Assembly (NCBI RefSeq): GCF_001660485.1
Contig: NZ_CP013979.1
Location: forward strand, 620,001-684,000
DNA from: Agromyces aureus
GTDB taxonomy: Bacteria; Actinomycetota; Actinomycetes; Actinomycetales; Microbacteriaceae
Direction: 5' to 3'
Length of the DNA stretch: 64,000 nt
Shown: positions 35,150 to 44,817 of the stretch, piece after piece
Position numbering within the stretch: the first letter of the stretch is position 1
Layout of the letters: each line of letters begins with the position of its first letter
Notes under the pieces: model-generated
What the model saw: the letters and a program-made list of their open reading frames with translations, nothing else
What the model was told of the DNA's origin: nothing
The model's database searches: none
Program-made: the position numbers and the translations under genes

Positions 35150-35965
35150 TCAGTGCGGCAGCACGAGCATGACGCCGAGCCCGATCATGACGACCGCGAT
35201 GACGCCGTCGAGCACGCGCCAGGCGCGCGGGCTCGCGAGCACGCCGCCGAGCAGCCGCGAGCCGTAGGCCAGCCCGAAGAACCAGGCGATGCTCGCGAGG
35301 CCGGCCCCGGCAGCGAACGCCCAGCGATCGTCGCCGTGCGTGTTCGCGATCGAGCCGAGCAGGAACACCGTGTCGAGGTACACGTGCGGGTTCAGCCAGG
35401 TCAGCGCGAGGCACGTGAGCACGGCCGCCGCGAGGGTCGTGCGGCCGGCGCGGGTCGGGCTCGCGGTGCGCGACGGGCTCACGGTGCCGGTGCGCTCGAT
35501 CGTGGGGGTGACGGATGCCGCGGCCGCGCCGGGAACGGAGGCCGAGGTGTCCCGACCCGAGCCATCCGCACCCGGGCCGCCCGCGGCATCCGCCCCGCTG
35601 CCCGTGCCCTCGCCCACGTCGACGCCGACGCCGCTGCCGACGCCTTCGACGCGCTCGCCCGCGATCAGCGCGTCGCCGCTCGGCCGGATCGCACGCTTCG
35701 CGGCGAGCAGCCCGTAGACGACGAGGAACGCCGCGCCGGCCCATCGCACGGCCTCGACGAGCCACGGCACGGCCTGCAGCACCGCGCCGACGCCCGAGAC
35801 GCCGAGCATGATCAGGGCGAGGTCGCTGAGCGCGCAGATCGCGGCGACGGCGAAGACGTGCTCGCGGCGGATGCCCTGGCGCAGCACGAAGAGGTTCTGC
35901 GCGCCGATGGCGACGATGAGCGAGAGGCCGAGGCCGAGGCCGGCGAGCAGGGCGGAGAGGGGCAC
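35150..35965 (-). CDS. lysE: LysE/ArgO-type basic amino acid exporter with enlarged linker
   Basis: 271-residue membrane protein exporting lysine and/or arginine. N-terminal helices contain IVAIGAQNLFVLRQGIRREHV, the family signature with the AQN motif, and the second half has LTWLNPHVYLDTVFLLGS. Usual members have about 200-235 residues. Here residues about 96-175 form a Gly/Ala/Ser/Thr-rich hydrophilic linker between helices 3 and 4. The adjacent divergent gene is the LysG/ArgP-type activator, the classical pair. The GGATGCCGC motif is present within the linker-coding DNA. Confidence 0.9.
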   Translation of the reverse strand: MPLSALLAGLGLGLSLIVAIGAQNLFVLRQGIRREHVFAVAAICALSDLALIMLGVSGVGAVLQAVPWLVEAVRWAGAAFLVVYGLLAAKRAIRPSGDALIAGERVEGVGSGVGVDVGEGTGSGADAAGGPGADGSGRDTSASVPGAAAASVTPTIERTGTVSPSRTASPTRAGRTTLAAAVLTCLALTWLNPHVYLDTVFLLGSIANTHGDDRWAFAAGAGLASIAWFFGLAYGSRLLGGVLASPRAWRVLDGVIAVVMIGLGVMLVLPH

Positions 35966-36036
35966 GTTTCGACGGTAGGCGCCATTCGGTCATCAATCCA
36001 GCTCAGGTTCCTTCAGAAGCATTAGCGTTGCTTCAG

Positions 36037-36999
36037 ATGGAGATCCCGACCGACCTCGCCCGCACGCTCGCCGTCGTCATCGACGAGGGCACCTTCGACG
36101 CGGCCGCCCGCCGCCTGCGGCTGACCCCGTCGGCCGTCTCGCAGCGCATCAAGGCCCTCGAGCAGCAGCTCGGCCGGGTGCTGGTCGTGCGCAGCAAGCC
36201 CGCGCGGGCGACCGAAGCGGGCGCCGCGGTCGTGCGGTTGGCGCGCCAGCTCGCCCTGCTCGAGCACGACACGCTCGCCGCGTTCGGGCTCGGCGGCGAC
36301 GACCACGGCGGCGACGACGGTCGCGACGCGGGCCGGCCCCGGCCCGTGACGCTGCCGCTGGCGGTCAACGCCGACTCGCTCGCCACCTGGTTCCTGCCGG
36401 CGCTCGCACGGGTCGCCGACCGACATCCCGTGGTCTTCGACCTGCACCGCGACGACCAGGACTTCACGGCCGGCCTGCTCGAGTCGGGCACGGTCATGGG
36501 CGCCGTCACCTCGCAGGCCGATCCGGTCGCCGGATGTCTCGTGCGACCGCTCGGAACCATGCGCTACGAGGCGGTCGCCACCCCCGCCTTCGCCGCGCGA
36601 TGGCACCTGCCCGAACGCACGGAGTCGTTCGCCGACGCCCCGATCGTGGAGTTCGACCGTCGCGACGACCTGCAGCGGCAGTACCTCGCCGCCCGCGGCG
36701 TCGACCCGGTCGCCCCGCCCCGCCATTTCGTGCCGGCCTCCGCGGACTTCGCGGCCGCGATCAAGCTCGGGCTCGGGTGGGGGCTGCTGCCGGGGTTCCA
36801 GTCGGCCGACGACCTCGCCGCCGGAACCCTCGTGCCGCTCGGCGGACCGCCCGTCGACGTGCCGCTGCACTGGCAGCAGTGGAACCTGCGCTCGCCGCTG
36901 CTCGACGCCGTCGCCGACGAGCTCGCCGTCGAGGCCGCGACCGCGCTGCGTGCCGCCGCCCCTGCGGCGACTCCCGCGCCGCCGCGGGCCATGTGCTAG
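36037..36999 (+). CDS. lysG: LysR-family activator of basic amino acid export (LysG/ArgP)
   Basis: 320-residue regulator. The helix-turn-helix is FDAAARRLRLTPSAVSQRIK (about residues 23-42), followed by the LysR linker helix EQQLGRVLVVRSKP and a ligand-binding domain with LAVNADSLATWFLPAL, typical of the ArgP/LysG branch that binds lysine or arginine. Start at ATG 36037 lies at the end of an AT-rich stretch with no ribosome site, so it may be leaderless. Divergent from lysE across 71 bp, which contains TTCAGAAGC...GCTTCAG symmetry, a plausible binding site. Confidence 0.9.
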   Translation: MEIPTDLARTLAVVIDEGTFDAAARRLRLTPSAVSQRIKALEQQLGRVLVVRSKPARATEAGAAVVRLARQLALLEHDTLAAFGLGGDDHGGDDGRDAGRPRPVTLPLAVNADSLATWFLPALARVADRHPVVFDLHRDDQDFTAGLLESGTVMGAVTSQADPVAGCLVRPLGTMRYEAVATPAFAARWHLPERTESFADAPIVEFDRRDDLQRQYLAARGVDPVAPPRHFVPASADFAAAIKLGLGWGLLPGFQSADDLAAGTLVPLGGPPVDVPLHWQQWNLRSPLLDAVADELAVEAATALRAAAPAATPAPPRAMC

Positions 37000-37100
37000 G
37001 CGATCCCGGCTGTGAACTCAACCCCTAGTCGCACCCGGCCCGAAGGCGTTTGACTGGGTCTCGAGCACGGCAGACCGCGGCGCTCGGAAGGAGTTCCACC

Positions 37101-37274
37101 ATGGGAATCGACGACCGCATCAAGAACACCGCCGAAGACCTCGGCGGCAAGGCCAAAGAGGCCCAGGGCAAGGTGACCGGCGACGACGCGAAGGTCGCGG
37201 AGGGCAAGGCCGACCAGGCCAAGGCCGACCTGAAGAACGCCGCCGAAGACGTCAAGGACGCCTTCAAGCACTGA
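37101..37274 (+). CDS. CsbD-family stress protein
   Basis: 57-residue, highly charged, glycine-poor helix protein of the CsbD type: MGIDDRIKNTAEDLGGKAKEAQGKVTG pattern. These are general-stress-induced small proteins of unknown mechanism. AAGGAG precedes the ATG. Monocistronic, with its own terminator hairpin at 37324. Confidence 0.92.
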   Translation: MGIDDRIKNTAEDLGGKAKEAQGKVTGDDAKVAEGKADQAKADLKNAAEDVKDAFKH

Positions 37275-37323
37275 CGCCCTCCAGACTCCCTCGACAGCGA
37301 TGACGCGGCCGAGGGGCTTCAGA

Positions 37324-37363
37324 ACGAGAACGCCTGCACACCGGGGAGTGCGGGCGTTCTCGT
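37324..37363. terminator. Terminator hairpin after CsbD gene
   Basis: ACGAGAACGCC-T-GCAC (37324-37339) pairs with GTGC-G-GGCGTTCTCGT (37348-37363), a 16-bp stem with one T:G pair. It separates the convergent CsbD and aminotransferase genes. Confidence 0.85.
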
Positions 37364-37391
37364 GCGTCCGGGTGCCGCCGACGTCGGCGCG

Positions 37392-38618
37392 TCAGCCGAA
37401 CAGGCGCTGCAGGCGCTGCACGCCCTCGAGGAGTGGTGCGTCGCCCAGGGCGTAGCTGAACCGCAGGAATCCGCTGGGGCCGAACGCCTCACCGGGAACC
37501 GCGGCGACCTCGGCCTTCTCGAGGATCAGGTCGGCGAGCTCGAGCGAGTTCGTCGGCGTGACGCCGCCCCATTCGCGACCGAGCAGCCCCGTGACATCGG
37601 GATAGACGTAGAACGCGCCCTCTGGCACCGGCACGGTGAAGCCGTCGATCTTCGACAGCTCCGAGACGATGAGGCGGCGACGGCGGTCGAACGCGCGGCG
37701 CATCTCTTCGACGGCGTCTTGGGGGCCGTTGAGCGCGGCGATGGCGGCGCGCTGCGAGATGTTCGACACGTTCGAGCTCAGGTGCGACTGCAGGTTCGCG
37801 GCGCCCTTGATGACGTCGGCGGGGCCGACCATCCAGCCGAGGCGCCAGCCGGTCATCGCGTAGGTCTTCGCGACGCCGTTGACGAGGATCGTCTGGTTCG
37901 CGAGGCCGGGCACGGCCTCGACGATCGACAGCGCGCGCGGGGCGGCGGCATCGGCCGGGCCGTCGATGGGCGCGTAGGTGAGGTTCTGGTAGATCTCGTC
38001 GGAGACCACCCAGATGCCGTGCTCGAGGGCCCACTCGCCGATGGCGCGGGTCTGCTCGGGCGAGTACACGGCACCGGTCGGGTTCGACGGCGAGACGAAC
38101 AGCAGCACCTTCGTGCGCTCGGTGCGAGCGGCCTCGAGCTGCTCGACCGTCACGAGGTAGCCCTGCTCGGAGCCCGCGAACACGTCGACCTGCACGCCGC
38201 CGGCGAGCTTGATCGCCTCGGGGTAGGTGGTCCAGTAGGGCGTCGGCACGAGCACCTCGTCGCCCGCGTCGAGCAGCACCTGGAAGGCCTGGTAGACGGC
38301 CTGCTTGCCGCCGTTCGTGACGACGACCTGGCCGGGGGAGACCTCGAGGCCCGAGTCTCGCAGCGTCTTCGCGGCGATCGCCTCGCGCAGCTCGGGCAGG
38401 CCGGGCGCGGGCGTGTAGCGGTAGTTCTTGGGGTCGTGCACGGCCGCAAGCGCCGCCTCGACGATGTGCTCGGGCGTCGCGAAATCGGGTTCGCCCGCGG
38501 CATACGAGATGACCGGGCGGCCCTCGGCCTGCAGGGCCTTCGCCTTCGCGTCGACCTTGAGGGTCGCGGACTCGGCGATGGCGGCGATACGGGACGACAG
38601 GCGCGGCTTCTCGGTCAC
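37392..38618 (-). CDS. aspC: Pyridoxal-phosphate aminotransferase, aspartate aminotransferase type
   Basis: 408-residue class I aminotransferase (Ib subgroup). Visible: [37 protein letters not shown], the phosphate-binding [12 protein letters not shown], the Asp in [13 protein letters not shown], and the Schiff-base Lys in [18 protein letters not shown], with the final Arg in GFLRFSYA. It moves amino groups between aspartate (or another amino acid) and 2-oxoglutarate. GTG start. In many Actinobacteria this gene is close to tRNA-Trp and secE; here it is about 12 kb away. Confidence 0.9.
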   Translation of the reverse strand: MTEKPRLSSRIAAIAESATLKVDAKAKALQAEGRPVISYAAGEPDFATPEHIVEAALAAVHDPKNYRYTPAPGLPELREAIAAKTLRDSGLEVSPGQVVVTNGGKQAVYQAFQVLLDAGDEVLVPTPYWTTYPEAIKLAGGVQVDVFAGSEQGYLVTVEQLEAARTERTKVLLFVSPSNPTGAVYSPEQTRAIGEWALEHGIWVVSDEIYQNLTYAPIDGPADAAAPRALSIVEAVPGLANQTILVNGVAKTYAMTGWRLGWMVGPADVIKGAANLQSHLSSNVSNISQRAAIAALNGPQDAVEEMRRAFDRRRRLIVSELSKIDGFTVPVPEGAFYVYPDVTGLLGREWGGVTPTNSLELADLILEKAEVAAVPGEAFGPSGFLRFSYALGDAPLLEGVQRLQRLFG

Positions 38619-39009
38619 CCGTGAAGTCTACCGAGCGGATGCCGCGGCGGCCCGCTCGTGACGGGAGCCGGTCCGGCGGCCGGCCACGGGTCCGGGATGA
38701 ATTTCTTCGAGCAGTGGGAATGCGCGTTCCGCGCTCCGTGCGCTGCCCCCGGGAAGCCCTGCAGTGCTCCCGGGCCCGCCACGGCGCGCGACCGGGAACT
38801 GAGCGCATCGCTCACGTGCGGTGATCGATTCGATCCCGGCCGAGCAGGCACGCGTCGAGGTTGGTGAATTCGTTCTTGACGGGCTTTCACCCATACGAGA
38901 GGCTCGGGCAAAACCTGAACGAAACTGCACGATTCAGTGAGTTTCGATCAGCTTGAATCATTGTCGATGAGCGTTGGCCGCCCTGCGAGACCACGCGAAG
39001 GGAACGAGC
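38619..39009. other. 391-bp intergenic region without a gene
   Basis: No credible coding frame. It holds a GCGGATGCCGCGG element near 38637, unremarkable GC-rich sequence, and from about 38860 an AT-richer promoter-like part with TTGACG (38876-38881) and the CGAAACT...AGTTTCG palindrome before the GH123-like gene. Confidence 0.6.
38920..38946. promoter_or_regulatory. Operator-like inverted repeat before glycosidase gene
   Basis: CGAAACT (38920-38926) and AGTTTCG (38940-38946) with a 13-base spacer, about 64 bp before the GH123-like start. Spacing and sequence suggest a sugar-responsive repressor site; no regulator gene is adjacent. Confidence 0.45.
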
Positions 39010-41784
39010 ATGACCGCCTCTCCGGTATCCGTCCGTCGGAAACTCGCGCTGCTCCTCGCCGTCGGGCTCGCGCTGCCGCTGGCCGCGGTCGCCGCGCCCG
39101 GCGCCGCGACCGCCGAGTCGACGACCGTCATCGTCGACGACGCCGTCTCGAGCGGCACCAACCGGTTCGAGTTCGGTGCGGGGTGGAACGCGGGATCCGG
39201 CCTCGACCCGGCGAAGTGGAACGCGGGCACCGAGCACTGGGCGAAGGCCGCCGATCGCTCGACGCTCACGTTCTCGTTCACCGGGGAGCAGGCGCGACTG
39301 TTCGGCATCAAGGACGTGCCGCACGGCAGGTACGCCGTCTCGGTCGACGACGGCGCCGAGGTCGTGGTCGACGCCTACGCGGCGACCCGCACCTTCAAGC
39401 AGCTCATCTTCGACACCGGCGCCCTGCCGGCCGGGCAGCACACCGTGAAGCTCCGGCTGACCGGCGAGAAGAGCCCCGCCGCGTCGCGCGCCGACGGCCA
39501 GATCGACTTCGCGGAGGTCATCGCCCAGCGCGTGCCGGTGACGGGCGTCGAGATGGACACCGAGCCGCTGGCGCTCGTCGAGTCCGCGACGCGACAGCTC
39601 GAGGCAACCGTCGTCCCCGCAGGGGCGACCGACGCAGGCGTCACCTGGTCCTCCTCCGACGACTCGGTCGCGACCGTCGGCGCCACCGGCCGCCTCACGG
39701 CCGTCGGCGGCGGCACCGCGACGATCACCGCCACCAGCGTCGACGGCGGCTTCACCGCATCCCGCGAGGTCACGGTGACCGCCGCGCCGACCACGCTCAG
39801 CGGCGCCGTCGGCGAGACGAACTTCCACTACGCGACCACCAAGCTCTTCGATGACTACCGCCGCATGTACCTGAGCGACGTCATCGGCATGACGGGCACC
39901 GCCTGGACCGACTCCGCGTGGCGCAACGACCGCGTCAGCGGCCAGTTCGTGCTCTGGACCGGCGACGAGCCGAAGACCGGAGTGCGCGTCGAGAGCGCCA
40001 CGCTGGTCGGGGCATCCGGCGCCGAACTGGATGCCGACGGCCTCGACGTGGACTTCGTCGCCTCGGTCATGGCGGGACGCGGTCGACCTTCGCTCGGGCG
40101 CCCGCAGGAGCCGATCCCGGATGTGCTGTCGAAGGCCGAGCGCATCGACATCCCCGCCGACACCGTGCAGCCGCTCTGGCTGGCCGTCGACGTGCCCTCG
40201 GATGCCGCAGCGGGCCAGTACACGGGCGAGATCGTCGTCGTCGATGACCAGGGCGAGCGCATCGAGTTCGACCTCGCGGTCGAGGTCCTCGACCTCGAAC
40301 TGCCCGACGCGGGCGACTGGGACCAGTTCATCGACCTCTGGCAGAACCCGTACGCGGTCGCCCGGGTCTCCGGCATCCCGGCCGACCAGCTCTGGACCAG
40401 GGCCCACTTCGACGCGATGCTGCCGCACTACCAGCGGCTCCGCGACGCGGGCCAGGACGTCATCACGGCGACCGTCGTCAACGACCCGTGGGCCTCGCAG
40501 ACGTACGACCCGTACGGCTCGATGGTGCAGTGGACCAAGAAGGCCGACGGCACGTGGGGGTTCGACTTCACCGTGTTCGACCAGTGGGTGTCGTTCATGA
40601 TCGACGAGGTCGGCATCGACGGCCAGATCGACGCCTACTCGATGGTCAACTGGGCGAGCAAGGTGCAGTACCTCGACGAGGCGTCCGGCCAGACGATCAC
40701 GGCGAGCGTGCCGGTGGGCACGGCGATCTGGACCGAGATGTGGAGCGCGTTCCTCGAGGCGTTCGGACCGCACCTCGAGGCCAAGGGGTGGTTCGACCGC
40801 ACGTACATGGCGATGGACGAGCGGGCGCTCGGCGACCTGCTGAAGGCCGTCGACCTCATCGACGCGCACGCACCGGGCCTCAAGGTCGGCGCCGCGATGA
40901 ACTACAACAGCCTCTCCGACCCGCGACTCGACCGCATCGACAAGATCTCCGTGTCGTCGGATCACGTCCTCGTCGGCGACGAGGTCTTCGAGGCGACGAT
41001 GAAGCACCGTCGCGAGCTCGGACTGATCACGAGCATCTACTACTGCGTCGGCATCTACCCGAACACGTTCATCCGGTCGAACCTGGCCGAGGCCGCGTGG
41101 ACGCAGTGGAAGACCGTCGCGACCGACTCCGACGGCTACCTGCGCTGGGCCTACGACAGCTTCGTCGAGGACCCGTTCGCGACCACCGACTTCAAGACCT
41201 GGGAGTCCGGCGACACGGCGCAGGTCTATCCCGGCAACGTCTCGTCCGTGCGCTGGGAGCGCATGAACGAGGGCATCCGGGACGCCGAGAAGGTGCGCTG
41301 GCTGAGCGAGCAGTCCCCCGAGGCAGCTGCCGAACTGAAGACGGCGCTCGGGGCGATGGGCAACCCCGGCGTGAAGCGCGACCCGTTCGGCGGGGTCATC
41401 GACCCGGGCGACGTCGACATCGCGGCGGAGGTCGACCGCCTCGAGGGCGAGCTCGACCGCATCACGCGGGCGTACCTCGAGTCCCGTGCCCCGCTCGACG
41501 TGACCGTGAGCGTGCAGACGCGCTGCATCGCCTCGAAGGCCGTGCTCGCCGTCACGGCGAGGAACGGCGAGGCCGTGCCGGTGTCCATCTCGTTCACGTC
41601 ACCGTACGGCGGCAAGTCGTTCGCGAACGTCGCCTCCGGGAAGAACGCCACGCACGCGTTCAGTACCAGGGCGTCGAGCATCCCCGAGGGCGCCGTCACG
41701 ATCGAGGCCGTCGCGACCATCGGCGGCGAGGAGCGTTCGTCGACCAGCACCGCCGCATTCGACGCGAGGGCCTGCTCGAGCTGA
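39010..41784 (+). CDS. Secreted GH123-like (DUF4091) glycoside hydrolase
   Basis: 924-residue secreted protein. A signal peptide ends near GAATAES (about residue 36). Residues about 40-175 form a beta-sandwich domain, then a BIG_2 immunoglobulin-like domain (about 178-262, with SSDDSVATVGATGRLTAV). The large DUF4091/GH123 catalytic part (about 270-830) contains Asp603-Glu604 in YMAMDERAL, matching the Asp-Glu pair of GH123 N-acetyl-beta-galactosaminidases. It ends in WERMNEGIRDAEK and a C-terminal module (about 835-924) bracketed by two Cys. It likely releases GalNAc from glycans outside the cell; substrate is inferred. AAGGGA lies before the ATG. Followed by the GH20 gene. Confidence 0.84.
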   Translation: MTASPVSVRRKLALLLAVGLALPLAAVAAPGAATAESTTVIVDDAVSSGTNRFEFGAGWNAGSGLDPAKWNAGTEHWAKAADRSTLTFSFTGEQARLFGIKDVPHGRYAVSVDDGAEVVVDAYAATRTFKQLIFDTGALPAGQHTVKLRLTGEKSPAASRADGQIDFAEVIAQRVPVTGVEMDTEPLALVESATRQLEATVVPAGATDAGVTWSSSDDSVATVGATGRLTAVGGGTATITATSVDGGFTASREVTVTAAPTTLSGAVGETNFHYATTKLFDDYRRMYLSDVIGMTGTAWTDSAWRNDRVSGQFVLWTGDEPKTGVRVESATLVGASGAELDADGLDVDFVASVMAGRGRPSLGRPQEPIPDVLSKAERIDIPADTVQPLWLAVDVPSDAAAGQYTGEIVVVDDQGERIEFDLAVEVLDLELPDAGDWDQFIDLWQNPYAVARVSGIPADQLWTRAHFDAMLPHYQRLRDAGQDVITATVVNDPWASQTYDPYGSMVQWTKKADGTWGFDFTVFDQWVSFMIDEVGIDGQIDAYSMVNWASKVQYLDEASGQTITASVPVGTAIWTEMWSAFLEAFGPHLEAKGWFDRTYMAMDERALGDLLKAVDLIDAHAPGLKVGAAMNYNSLSDPRLDRIDKISVSSDHVLVGDEVFEATMKHRRELGLITSIYYCVGIYPNTFIRSNLAEAAWTQWKTVATDSDGYLRWAYDSFVEDPFATTDFKTWESGDTAQVYPGNVSSVRWERMNEGIRDAEKVRWLSEQSPEAAAELKTALGAMGNPGVKRDPFGGVIDPGDVDIAAEVDRLEGELDRITRAYLESRAPLDVTVSVQTRCIASKAVLAVTARNGEAVPVSISFTSPYGGKSFANVASGKNATHAFSTRASSIPEGAVTIEAVATIGGEERSSTSTAAFDARACSS

Positions 41785-41805
41785 TCCGATCCATCGTTCC
41801 GAAGC

Positions 41806-41853
41806 CGTTCTCGAAGTCGTTCTCGAAGTCGTTCCCGAAGTCGTTCCCGAAGG
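41806..41853 (+). repeat. 12-bp tandem repeat (four units) next to GH20 ribosome site
   Basis: Units CGTTCTCGAAGT (41806, 41818), CGTTCCCGAAGT (41830) and CGTTCCCGAAGG (41842), with a shorter partial unit before. The last unit runs into AGGAG (41851-41855), the ribosome site for the ATG at 41861. Confidence 0.9.
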
Positions 41854-41860
41854 AGTGGAC

Positions 41861-44761
41861 ATGCCCGTCAGACGTCACACGAAGGCGCGGGCCCGCGTCG
41901 CGGCAGCACTGGTGCTCGGCGCCGGCGTGATCGCCGCGACGCTCGTGCCGACCGCGGCGCAGGCCGCGACCAACCCGGCCCCGCGCATCATCCCCGAGCT
42001 GCAGACGTGGACGGGCGGGGACGGCGCGTTCACGCTCGACGGCACCGGCCGCATCGTCGCCGATCCCGAGCTCGTCGAGGTCGCGGCGCAGTTCGCGGCC
42101 GACCTCGAGGCGACCACCGGCATCGTCGCCGAGGTCGCCGACGCCGCGGGCGCCGCCCCGTCGGCGGGCGACCTCGTGCTCGACTTCGACGAGACGCTCA
42201 GCCACGCTGCGGGCGGCGAGCTGTTCCAGGCCGAGGGCTACCGCCTCAGCGTCACCGCCGACGGCGTCGAGATCGCGGCGCCGAGCACCGACGGCGCGTT
42301 CTACGGAACCCGCACGGTGCTGCAGGCGCTGCTGCAGTCGCCCGGGCGTTCCGAACTTCCGATCGGCGAGAGCATCGACTGGCCGAACCACGAGGTGCGC
42401 GGCTTCATGCTCGATGTCGGGCGGCGCTTCTTCACCCCCGAGTTCGTGCGCGACTACATCACCATGATGAGCTGGTACAAGCTCAACGAGTTCCAGATCC
42501 ACCTGAACGACAACGAGATCGCGAGGCCCGCGGGCGGATGGGTCGACGCGTACGACGGGTTCCGGCTGAAGACCGACAACCCCGCCTTCGCCGGCCTCGC
42601 GTCGGAGGACGGCGCGTACGACCGGGCAGACTGGCAGAGCTTCGAGGATGCCGCCGCGTCGCACGCGGTGACGATCATCCCCGAGATCGACGCCCCGGCC
42701 CACTCGCGCTCGTTCATCCGCTGGAAGCCCGAGATCGGGTTCAACGGCGGCGACTCCGACCACCTCGACCTCTCGAAGCCCGAATCGACCGAGACGATCA
42801 AGGCGGTCTTCGACGAGTTCACGCCCTGGTTCGAGGGACCCGACGTGCACATGGGCACCGACGAGTACCCCCGTGAGGGCAGGGACGACTACCGCACCTT
42901 CTTCAACACCATGGCCGACCACATCCGCGGACTCGGCAAGCAGCCGCGCGCGTGGGGCAGCATGACGGTGATGCACGGCTCGGCTGCCGGCTACGACCGC
43001 GACGTGACGATCAATGCATGGAACAACGGCTGGTACGGCATGGCCTCCGCGCTCGCCGACGGCTACGAGTTCATCAACACGAACGACGGCGACCTCTACG
43101 TGGTGCCGTTCGCGAACTACTACCACGGCAACGGCCTGAACAACTCCTCGCTCTACGCCTCGTGGCTGCCGAACAAGCTCGGCAGCACCGAGGTCGTGCC
43201 GGCCGGCACGCCGAAGGGCGCGATGTTCGCGGTCTGGAACGACCTCGTGCACGAGGACTACTCCGAGCTCGACGTGCACGGGCTCATGCGCGATTCGTTC
43301 CCCGTCATCGCCCAGAAGACCTGGAAGTCGACCACTCCCGCCCTTGCCTACGGCGACTTCACCACGCTCCAGAGGCAGGTCGGCCCCGGCCCCGGCCTCA
43401 GCACGATCGAGCAGGGCGTCGGCACGGCGGCAGCGGGCGAACGCTCGCTGGGCGCCGTGGTGACCGCTTCGTCGAGCGGCGAGGGCACGCCGCCCTCCGC
43501 ACTCACCGACGGGCGATCGCTCACCAGGTGGGCGACCTCCGAGGACACCGCCGACGTCACGATCGACCTCGGTGCGTCCGCGCCGACGGGCCGGGTCGAG
43601 ATCGACTGGGCCGGTACGCCGCCCGAGAGCTACGACGTGCACGTCTCGACCGACGGACGCTTCTGGCAGCACGTGACCGATGACGTCGACGGAACGACCG
43701 GCGTGGTCGACGTCGGCGGCCTCGCCGCCCGCTACGTCGCGGTCCGCGACATCCGCTCGGGTGACGGCGACATCGCCGCGTGGCGGATGTCGGTCTTCAG
43801 CCCGAAGCCGCTCACCACGGGCGCGACGGCGACCTCGTCCGGCGTCGAGGCCGCGGCCTTCCCGCCGTCGCTCGCCGTCGACGGCAACGACGCGACCCGC
43901 TGGTCGGCGAGCTACGTGGCCCAGCCGTGGATCGCGGCCGACCTCGGGGCGCAGCAGCGCTTCGGCGAGGTCGTGCTGAAGTGGGAGGGCGCCTCGGCGA
44001 AGGACTACGCGGTCGCCGTCTCGACCGACGGACAGGCCTGGACGACGGTCGCGACGCGCACCGGCATGGCCACCGGCGCGCGAACCGACACCGTCGGCTT
44101 CGACCCGGTCACCGCGCGGCACGTGCGGGTCACGGTCACGGCCAAGAACCTGAGCCCGTACCTGAGCCTCTTCGAGCTCTCGGTCCCGTCGTCGGCGGAG
44201 CCCGAGGCTGCGATCACGGCTGAGATCGCGCCGGCCGAGCCCGACCTGCCCGACGGCTCGTACTCGGTGCCGCCCTCGGTGACGATCAGCGCGACGGGCA
44301 CGGCGGGAGACGTCTCCGGCCTCGAGTACCGGGTCGACGACGGTGCCTGGGCGGATGTCTCGGGGCCGATCGTGCTCGATGCGCCAGGGGAGCAGCGCCT
44401 CGAGTACCGGGCGCTCGTCGGCGACATCGCGGTGGCGGGCCACGGCGTCGTCACGGTCGCGGCCACGCCCTCGCTGGAGGTCGAGGCGACGGTGTCGAGT
44501 CGGTGCGTCGCGGGTGCCGCGGTGCTGTCGGTCCGTGCGGTGAACGGCGAGGAGGCGCCGGTCTCGGTGGCGTTCGCGTCGGAGTTCGGCGAGCGCTCGT
44601 TCGCGTCCGTCGCGCCGGGGAAGAACGCGTTCCACGCGTTCTCGACACGGGTGGCGGAATTGGCCGCCGGCGAGGTGACGATCACCGCGTCGGCGGAGGT
44701 CGGCGGCGAGACGGTGTCGTCGACGCAGGTGGTTCCGTACGAGGCTCGCTCGTGCGGCTGA
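41861..44761 (+). CDS. Secreted GH20 beta-N-acetylhexosaminidase with F5/8-type C domains
   Basis: 966-residue secreted enzyme. Signal peptide to about residue 35 (AAQAATNP); GH20b accessory domain (about 40-150); TIM-barrel catalytic domain (about 152-480) with the catalytic pair Asp334-Glu335 in HMGTDEYP and the preceding EIDAPAHS. Two F5/8-type C (discoidin) carbohydrate-binding domains follow (about 530-650 and 655-780), then a short beta domain (about 800-868) and the C-terminal two-Cys module (about 870-966) shared with the upstream GH123-like protein. It removes terminal GlcNAc or GalNAc. ATG at 41861 is set by AGGAG five bases upstream, within the last tandem repeat. Confidence 0.92.
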   Translation: MPVRRHTKARARVAAALVLGAGVIAATLVPTAAQAATNPAPRIIPELQTWTGGDGAFTLDGTGRIVADPELVEVAAQFAADLEATTGIVAEVADAAGAAPSAGDLVLDFDETLSHAAGGELFQAEGYRLSVTADGVEIAAPSTDGAFYGTRTVLQALLQSPGRSELPIGESIDWPNHEVRGFMLDVGRRFFTPEFVRDYITMMSWYKLNEFQIHLNDNEIARPAGGWVDAYDGFRLKTDNPAFAGLASEDGAYDRADWQSFEDAAASHAVTIIPEIDAPAHSRSFIRWKPEIGFNGGDSDHLDLSKPESTETIKAVFDEFTPWFEGPDVHMGTDEYPREGRDDYRTFFNTMADHIRGLGKQPRAWGSMTVMHGSAAGYDRDVTINAWNNGWYGMASALADGYEFINTNDGDLYVVPFANYYHGNGLNNSSLYASWLPNKLGSTEVVPAGTPKGAMFAVWNDLVHEDYSELDVHGLMRDSFPVIAQKTWKSTTPALAYGDFTTLQRQVGPGPGLSTIEQGVGTAAAGERSLGAVVTASSSGEGTPPSALTDGRSLTRWATSEDTADVTIDLGASAPTGRVEIDWAGTPPESYDVHVSTDGRFWQHVTDDVDGTTGVVDVGGLAARYVAVRDIRSGDGDIAAWRMSVFSPKPLTTGATATSSGVEAAAFPPSLAVDGNDATRWSASYVAQPWIAADLGAQQRFGEVVLKWEGASAKDYAVAVSTDGQAWTTVATRTGMATGARTDTVGFDPVTARHVRVTVTAKNLSPYLSLFELSVPSSAEPEAAITAEIAPAEPDLPDGSYSVPPSVTISATGTAGDVSGLEYRVDDGAWADVSGPIVLDAPGEQRLEYRALVGDIAVAGHGVVTVAATPSLEVEATVSSRCVAGAAVLSVRAVNGEEAPVSVAFASEFGERSFASVAPGKNAFHAFSTRVAELAAGEVTITASAEVGGETVSSTQVVPYEARSCG

Positions 44762-44817
44762 TGGCGTGGTTCACGGGCCCGAACGGCGGGCCGACCCGAG
44801 TGACGAAGGAGAGAACG

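Noticed and set aside
41806..41930. The 12-bp repeats as a coding SFSKSFPK repeat peptide
   Set aside because: The frame carrying it is a shadow of both glycosidase genes; the repeat lies after the stop of one gene and before the ribosome site of the next.
44761..44817. Earlier ATG at 44761 for the secreted protein
   Set aside because: It would place 19 polar residues before the signal peptide, while AAGGAGAG stands at the right distance before 44818.
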